NCBI GenBank assembly: GCA_022704645.1
Contig: JAKJGA010000051.1
Span: 1 to 10,809 of the forward strand
Direction: 5' to 3'
DNA length: 10,809 nt
Source of the DNA: Spirochaetota bacterium
GTDB lineage: Bacteria; Spirochaetota; UBA4802; JAFGJZ01
Shown here: piece after piece, positions 6,452 through 10,809 of the stretch
Layout: each line of letters begins with the position of its first letter
How positions within the stretch are numbered: position 1 is the stretch's first letter
The notes under the pieces: generated by a model
The model's input: only the letters and a program-made list of their open reading frames with translations
The model's database searches: none
Told to the model about the DNA's origin: nothing
Translations under genes and position numbers: made by a program

Positions 6452-6787
6452 ATGCCCATTCCAAAACCGGGTAGCCCTGTCAGAGGATCAAAATCAGGTG
6501 CTCCGATTATGGCTCTATTTGATCTGCTTGGAAGACGATGGGCGATGGGTATTATATGGCAGTTAAGCGACGGACCATTGACATTCCGTGCAATTCAGTC
6601 AAAATGTAATTCCATGTCTCCATCCGTGCTGAATGCCCGTATAAAGGATCTTACAGAAGCCATGCTCATCGAACAGACTCCCAAAGGCTATGCTCTAACT
6701 GAAGACGGGATCGAGCTTTTTGAAATACTTCAGCCTTTTCATGATTGGTCGCACAAATGGGAAGACCGACTTGAATCAAAGAAATAA
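6452..6787 (+). CDS. HxlR-family winged helix transcriptional regulator
   Basis: This 111-residue protein has the usual HxlR length and core motifs: 'ALFDLLGRRWAMGIIWQLSDGPLTF' (about 21-45), which covers the first helix and the W..xIL.xL.xGP signature, the recognition helix region 'SMSPSVLNARIKDLTEAMLIEQ' (54-75), the wing 'KGYALTEDG' (78-86) and a C-terminal dimerisation helix to the end. Members bind DNA as dimers and often sense electrophiles, quinones or aldehydes. The N-terminal Cys that senses oxidants in YodB and HypR is absent: the equivalent stretch reads SKSGAPIMAL. The only cysteine is Cys52, just before the recognition helix. GAGG at 6443-6446 supports the start. It has its own downstream terminator. 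Its likely target is the tandem dyad in front of the neighbouring tautomerase; this is inferred from position and family habit only. Confidence 0.92.
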   Translation: MPIPKPGSPVRGSKSGAPIMALFDLLGRRWAMGIIWQLSDGPLTFRAIQSKCNSMSPSVLNARIKDLTEAMLIEQTPKGYALTEDGIELFEILQPFHDWSHKWEDRLESKK

Positions 6788-6814
6788 AAAACCCCGCTTT
6801 CGGCGGGGTTTTTT
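6786..6814. terminator. Bidirectional intrinsic terminator
   Basis: Six A, a CCCCGC/GCGGGG stem (6792-6797 with 6803-6808) with a five-base loop TTTCG, then six T. Read from either strand it gives a GC-rich hairpin followed by T, so it ends both the HxlR transcript (stop at 6785-6787) and the minus-strand activase transcript (stop at 6818). Confidence 0.92.
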
Positions 6815-6817
6815 ATT

Positions 6818-9800
6818 TTAACTTGCTTTCACGTTTCGTTTAATCGTAGCAGTTGTTTCTTTCTGAATGAAATCTTCAATCTTCGGATTATTTCTAAATC
6901 TGATAACGTTAAGCATGAATATTTCAAGCTTGCTTACGATATTCGGAGGAAGAATGTCTCCGTCGATTTCGACGCTCATTACAGGAAGCTTTTTCTCTCT
7001 TGCCCAAGGTGCGATTATTCCTTCGATTACACGGCCGATAAGACATGCAAACGGAGAAATATTAACTACACCCGAATAATCATCAAGAAGAGCTGTAGCA
7101 GCCGCACCCGATGAAATTGAAATTTCTGAATAAAGATCGCTGTGAACGAAGTATTTTTCAGCATTTGCCATAATCTTATCCATATTATGCGGAGAAGAAG
7201 GCACAAGTTCACACTTGTTAAGTATAGAAAGAATTTTATGGTCAACATGAGTCTTGTAAAAATGCTCAAGTTTCCACATAATAAGCTCTTTCATTGGTCC
7301 TGAGAAAAGACGTCTGTAAAGCGGAACAAGGCGCAGACGTTTCTTTATATCGTGTTTGCGAGTATGGTCGCAATAGTAAATCCACTCAGAAACAGAAGAA
7401 ATCTTCGGAATGATTCCATTGCGGCAGAAATGCTGAACGAGTTCATCAACGGCGAAATCATCTCTTCTTACATATATTTCACCTACAACAAGAACCTTCG
7501 GAGTATCCTTCATTTTCTTTTTCAAAGGAATTTTTGCGAGTTCATCGACAATTCCTTTCAGTACCGAATAAATCTTACCAGGAGTTTTTTCAGCTACATC
7601 AATGAGCTGTCTCCATTCCTTGTCGTAGATCTCGATCGCTTTAACAGGATCAACCGCGCATGTACGCAGAGTCGCCTCGATGTCTTTCATATAATCCGCG
7701 ATGATCATATTCTTCCAGACATTCTTGGTAAATTCTGTTCCGAATTCATTATAAGAATTACCTGAATCCATCGTAACGGTAATCATGTTTTCAACACGAA
7801 GATCCTTGAAAAGATTTTCATAAAAAACAAAGTACTGACCAGTTCGACAAGGCCCGAGAGTTGTCGGAACAAAAAGAAGATAAGTCTTATTCTTGTCGAA
7901 TTTTTCCGAGTACATGTACTGAAGAGCTTCACCAAGCACAAGCTGGGAAGGAAGACACTCTTTGCCCGACATGTAGTTTTTTGCCATCTGAAGGGTAAAA
8001 GTATCCGGAACAGGCATCGCATCGGAATTTACTCCGGCACCTCTTAGAGCTGCGGCAACAAGTTCAACCGAAAGCTGACCCATGTTCGAAAGAAGAAGAA
8101 CCACATCTTTATTGTTGAAAATTTCTATACGCTTATTGCCTTTTTTTGTGTCGATAAGATGAAGCTTATCCTTTCCGTTATTTATGAAACGGAGACCATT
8201 GTCGAATCTTTCAACTTCTTCGTTCTTAAACTTAGCCTTATATCCTTCGATGATATCAAGGAAAGCCTCGACACGGGTATCAATTCCGGCATCAGCCGAA
8301 TGTGAATCGAGCTCAAGAACAAGGAACGGTTTCATTCCCATTATCCATTTGAGATAATGAAGCATGAAAGAATCCGGTGCGCATGAAAAGTTTGTAATAA
8401 ATGTTACGAAAATATTCGGATTATTTTTTACAGACACCGCAGCTTTCATATCCTGCTGACCGTAATACCAGTACATGTTAGGAAATATTTCAGCATCCTT
8501 AAGAGGAATCATGTCAAAAGGAATAACAGAATATCCGCGTGTAGTAAACTTCTGCGGAATTCCCATATTCGCGTCTTTTGAGAACGCATTATAAGGACGT
8601 CCTAGAAGAGCTATTATAGGATGATCGGACTCTTCAGCCTTCTTCATAGCTTCTGCTCCGATCTGCGCATATTTAGCGAGAAACTCCTGCTGTTTTGAAA
8701 AAGCGTAATCAAACGCTTCCTTGATCTCACGCTCTCCGATTCCAAGATGTTTTCCGGCATCAATGAATCCTTCGAGAGCTTTTTCATTTCCGAATTTGAA
8801 AGATACAATCGGAGTAAGGAATCTTGATTCTTTTACATCAGGAAATGCTTTTTTGATATAGTAAGGAAGAGCCTGCGTTATCGGACAGAATGTCGCATGA
8901 ACATCCTTTTCATAACTTTCAAGATCTCTGAAGTGAGGCACGAAAACATAATCCACATCAGTGTTCAAAAGAGACTGAATCGCACCATGTGCTATTTCCG
9001 CAGGGAAGCAGTATGCACTCTCTGCTTTTGAAACGCCTTCCTGATCGATTTCTTTTGAAAGAACAGTTTCAATTCCAAGCTTATGAAAGAAATGAGAATA
9101 AAGCGGATAGAGCGAATATGTCGAGAATGCCATAGGAAGGCCGACTTTTATTCCGCGTCTTTTCGTCATCTCTTCTGCCGGGGCAAAATCTTTGAAAATG
9201 ATTTCTTCGCGTTTTTCAACATAGTTGAATATTTTAGTCTCGTCGAAAACTTTCTTCTTTCTGCTGTTCGCGTATTTGTTACAGCGTCCGCCGAACATAT
9301 ACTTGTGTCCGTTTACGTTAAGAACCTTGATCGGACAGTAATTATCGCAAGCCTGGCATTTAAATTCTCTTTCGTAAACGATAGATGTATTCATAATGCT
9401 GTCGATGCTGAAATCTGATTTGTCAAGGAATCCGTCTTTGTTTTTGAGCTTTGCTAGAAGCGCAACGCCGAAACAGCCGAGAAGCTCAGGATCTGGCGGA
9501 ACTGTGATGTCCTTATCAAGTATCATCGCGAAAGCAAGAGGAACAGCTTTATTCTTCGCAACTCCTCCCTGCAAAACGATATTACTTCCGACAGAACGGT
9601 TACCGAGAACTCGGTTAAGATAGTTGGAAACGATTGAAGTTACGATACCGGCAGTGATATCTTCTCTTGTAGCGCCGAACTGAATCGCTTTTCTGATATC
9701 GGAATTTATAAATGCCGAGCAATGTTCACCGAATTTAAGAGGGCGCTCTGCAGCAACAGCTATTTCACCGATATCTTTTACATCGGTAATGTTAAGATCT

Positions 9801-10809
9801 CCGGAAGCTGATTCTTCAAGAAAGGATCCTGTTCCGGCCGAACATGCTTCATTCATCGCATAGTCGATAGGAACTTTGTTTTTGAGGTAAACGTATTTCG
9901 CGTCCTGACCGCCGATTTCAAAAATCGTATCGATTTCAGGTTTAAAATAAGTTGTTCCTGTTGCATGAGCAATAATCTCATTATAAACTCCGCCTGTTTC
10001 AAGAAATACACCGAGAATTTCTCTCGATGAACCTGTTGTTGAAATAAGGGAGATTTTTATTTTGCGGTAATCAACATTCTGTTCCGCAAGCTGCTTCTTG
10101 ACTTCTTCGAGACATTTCTTAAGAGCTGCAACTGGATCTCCGTGAGTTCTTCCATAATGATCAGCTACAATTTCATCAGTCTCAATATCAATTAGTGCGA
10201 CCTTGGTTGTAGTCGATCCGCCGTCAACACCGAGAATATATTCGCGTCCTTCTTTTGCCTTTCCTCTTTTTGAAGGAATATAATGAACGCGCTTTTCAGC
10301 TGTTTTAAGACTGCTGTATCTTCCAAAAGACAATTCATGCTTCTTGAAAAGATCATTTCCTTCAGGAAGCTGAGTTCCGAGAGTGGAAGCAAGAAGAGCC
10401 GCACCGAATGCTTCAAGATAAGAAGATTCTTCAGGAACTATAAATTCAATCAGAGGAAGTTTTTCTCTTACGAATTTTACGATATGTGCATTCTTAGTGA
10501 GTCCGCCTGAAAGAATTACCTTTCCGTCGGCGATTTTTGCTTTCTTAAGAAACTCAACTACTTTAACTGCCATAACATCGCTTAGCGAAAGAACGATATC
10601 GCCTTTGCTCGCTTCGCCTTTATTGAGTTTATGTGTACAATCGCTTTTCATGAAAACTGAACAGCGAGCTGAAAGCTTGTGTACTTTACATGAATCATGA
10701 ACTCCGGAAATATCCGCAAGTTTCATGTCCATTCGGCCTAACTGCTGCTTGAAAAATTCACCGGTTCCGGACGCGCATTTATTGCCCGAAAAGCTTGTGA
10801 TAATTTTTC
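6818..10809 (-). CDS. Giant 2-hydroxyacyl-CoA dehydratase activase / dehydratase-like fusion protein, N-terminus outside window
   Basis: The frame stays open past the ATG at 10732 to the right edge, and the 25 extra residues contain 'NKCASGTGEFF', a core activator motif, so the real start lies outside; 1329 residues are visible and about 110-130 are probably missing. Numbering from the Met at 10732: the end of a first BcrA/BadF-type ATPase domain runs to about 115 (cluster cysteines at -15 and 24; 'VILSGGLTKN' at 72-81). A complete second ATPase domain spans 165-428: phosphate loop 'GVDGGSTTTK', 'EIGGQDAKY', cluster Cys297 ('ACSAGTGSFLE') and Cys338 ('GEHCSAF'), then 'LQGGVAKN'. A C-X2-C-X3-C-X17-C motif follows at 459-484. 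The rest holds DUF2229-like and HgdB-like regions with 'ALLGRPYNAFSKD' and Cys575, 616, 784, 926, 962 and 1230. Activators of this family use ATP hydrolysis to deliver low-potential electrons to an iron-sulfur dehydratase or reductase. The substrate is unknown. The protein is cytoplasmic. Confidence 0.9.
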   Translation of the reverse strand, partial: KIITSFSGNKCASGTGEFFKQQLGRMDMKLADISGVHDSCKVHKLSARCSVFMKSDCTHKLNKGEASKGDIVLSLSDVMAVKVVEFLKKAKIADGKVILSGGLTKNAHIVKFVREKLPLIEFIVPEESSYLEAFGAALLASTLGTQLPEGNDLFKKHELSFGRYSSLKTAEKRVHYIPSKRGKAKEGREYILGVDGGSTTTKVALIDIETDEIVADHYGRTHGDPVAALKKCLEEVKKQLAEQNVDYRKIKISLISTTGSSREILGVFLETGGVYNEIIAHATGTTYFKPEIDTIFEIGGQDAKYVYLKNKVPIDYAMNEACSAGTGSFLEESASGDLNITDVKDIGEIAVAAERPLKFGEHCSAFINSDIRKAIQFGATREDITAGIVTSIVSNYLNRVLGNRSVGSNIVLQGGVAKNKAVPLAFAMILDKDITVPPDPELLGCFGVALLAKLKNKDGFLDKSDFSIDSIMNTSIVYEREFKCQACDNYCPIKVLNVNGHKYMFGGRCNKYANSRKKKVFDETKIFNYVEKREEIIFKDFAPAEEMTKRRGIKVGLPMAFSTYSLYPLYSHFFHKLGIETVLSKEIDQEGVSKAESAYCFPAEIAHGAIQSLLNTDVDYVFVPHFRDLESYEKDVHATFCPITQALPYYIKKAFPDVKESRFLTPIVSFKFGNEKALEGFIDAGKHLGIGEREIKEAFDYAFSKQQEFLAKYAQIGAEAMKKAEESDHPIIALLGRPYNAFSKDANMGIPQKFTTRGYSVIPFDMIPLKDAEIFPNMYWYYGQQDMKAAVSVKNNPNIFVTFITNFSCAPDSFMLHYLKWIMGMKPFLVLELDSHSADAGIDTRVEAFLDIIEGYKAKFKNEEVERFDNGLRFINNGKDKLHLIDTKKGNKRIEIFNNKDVVLLLSNMGQLSVELVAAALRGAGVNSDAMPVPDTFTLQMAKNYMSGKECLPSQLVLGEALQYMYSEKFDKNKTYLLFVPTTLGPCRTGQYFVFYENLFKDLRVENMITVTMDSGNSYNEFGTEFTKNVWKNMIIADYMKDIEATLRTCAVDPVKAIEIYDKEWRQLIDVAEKTPGKIYSVLKGIVDELAKIPLKKKMKDTPKVLVVGEIYVRRDDFAVDELVQHFCRNGIIPKISSVSEWIYYCDHTRKHDIKKRLRLVPLYRRLFSGPMKELIMWKLEHFYKTHVDHKILSILNKCELVPSSPHNMDKIMANAEKYFVHSDLYSEISISSGAAATALLDDYSGVVNISPFACLIGRVIEGIIAPWAREKKLPVMSVEIDGDILPPNIVSKLEIFMLNVIRFRNNPKIEDFIQKETTATIKRNVKAS

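Noticed and set aside
7352..7765. 137-codon plus-strand open frame
   Set aside because: It is antisense to the well-conserved activase coding sequence, has no ribosome binding site of note, and its product resembles no protein; it is a shadow.
9083..9418. 111-codon plus-strand open frame
   Set aside because: Also antisense to the activase in a region with conserved cysteine motifs; the peptide shows no recognisable features.
6818..10732. ATG at 10732 as the start of the giant activase
   Set aside because: The 25 codons upstream remain open and encode the conserved 'KCASGTG' activator motif, so the gene begins outside the window.

Overview
The window reads as chromosomal DNA of a low-GC, Gram-negative-type (diderm), probably anaerobic and motile bacterium. 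The diderm call rests on an outer-membrane beta-barrel fragment at the left edge. Motility is suggested by a complete methyl-accepting chemotaxis protein. The anaerobic call rests on a very large iron-sulfur ATPase of the 2-hydroxyacyl-CoA dehydratase activator family. A spirochaete or another anaerobic diderm lineage would fit, but no gene here fixes the taxonomy, so this is a guess.

Layout. (1) Positions 3-764, plus strand: the 3' end of a gene whose product joins a CsgG-like segment to a predicted outer-membrane beta-barrel. (2) 785-3136, minus strand: a large exported, lysine-rich helical protein of unknown function with a compact C-terminal domain resembling PsbP/DUF1795 folds. (3) 3137-3296: divergent promoter region. 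(4) 3297-5429, plus strand: a membrane chemoreceptor (dCache-like sensor, HAMP, MCP signalling domain). (5) 5422-5988, minus strand: a six-helix membrane protein of unknown function that overlaps the chemoreceptor tail to tail by 8 bases. (6) 5989-6151: divergent intergenic region holding a GC-rich double palindrome. (7) 6152-6349, plus strand: a small tautomerase. (8) 6409-6438: an intrinsic terminator. (9) 6452-6787, plus strand: an HxlR-family regulator. (10) 6786-6814: a bidirectional terminator. (11) 6818-10809, minus strand, running off the right edge: a giant activase/dehydratase-like fusion protein. No RNA genes, CRISPR arrays or mobile elements were seen.

How the genes may work together. 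The clearest local circuit is the tautomerase and HxlR pair. The tautomerase promoter region carries two tandem copies of the dyad GCTAC-N7-GTAGC, 19 bp apart, just upstream of the ribosome binding site, and an HxlR-type DNA-binding protein is encoded immediately downstream. HxlR proteins commonly control nearby detoxification or redox genes, so the regulator is the leading candidate to bind the dyads; this is inference. The divergent membrane protein could share that control. The giant activase has two complete sets of activator cluster cysteines followed by two groups of three conserved-looking cysteines, consistent with a self-contained ATP-driven low-potential reductase. The remaining genes look like independent transcription units, and both convergent gene pairs on the left side are separated by inverted repeats lying inside the 3' end of the minus-strand gene.
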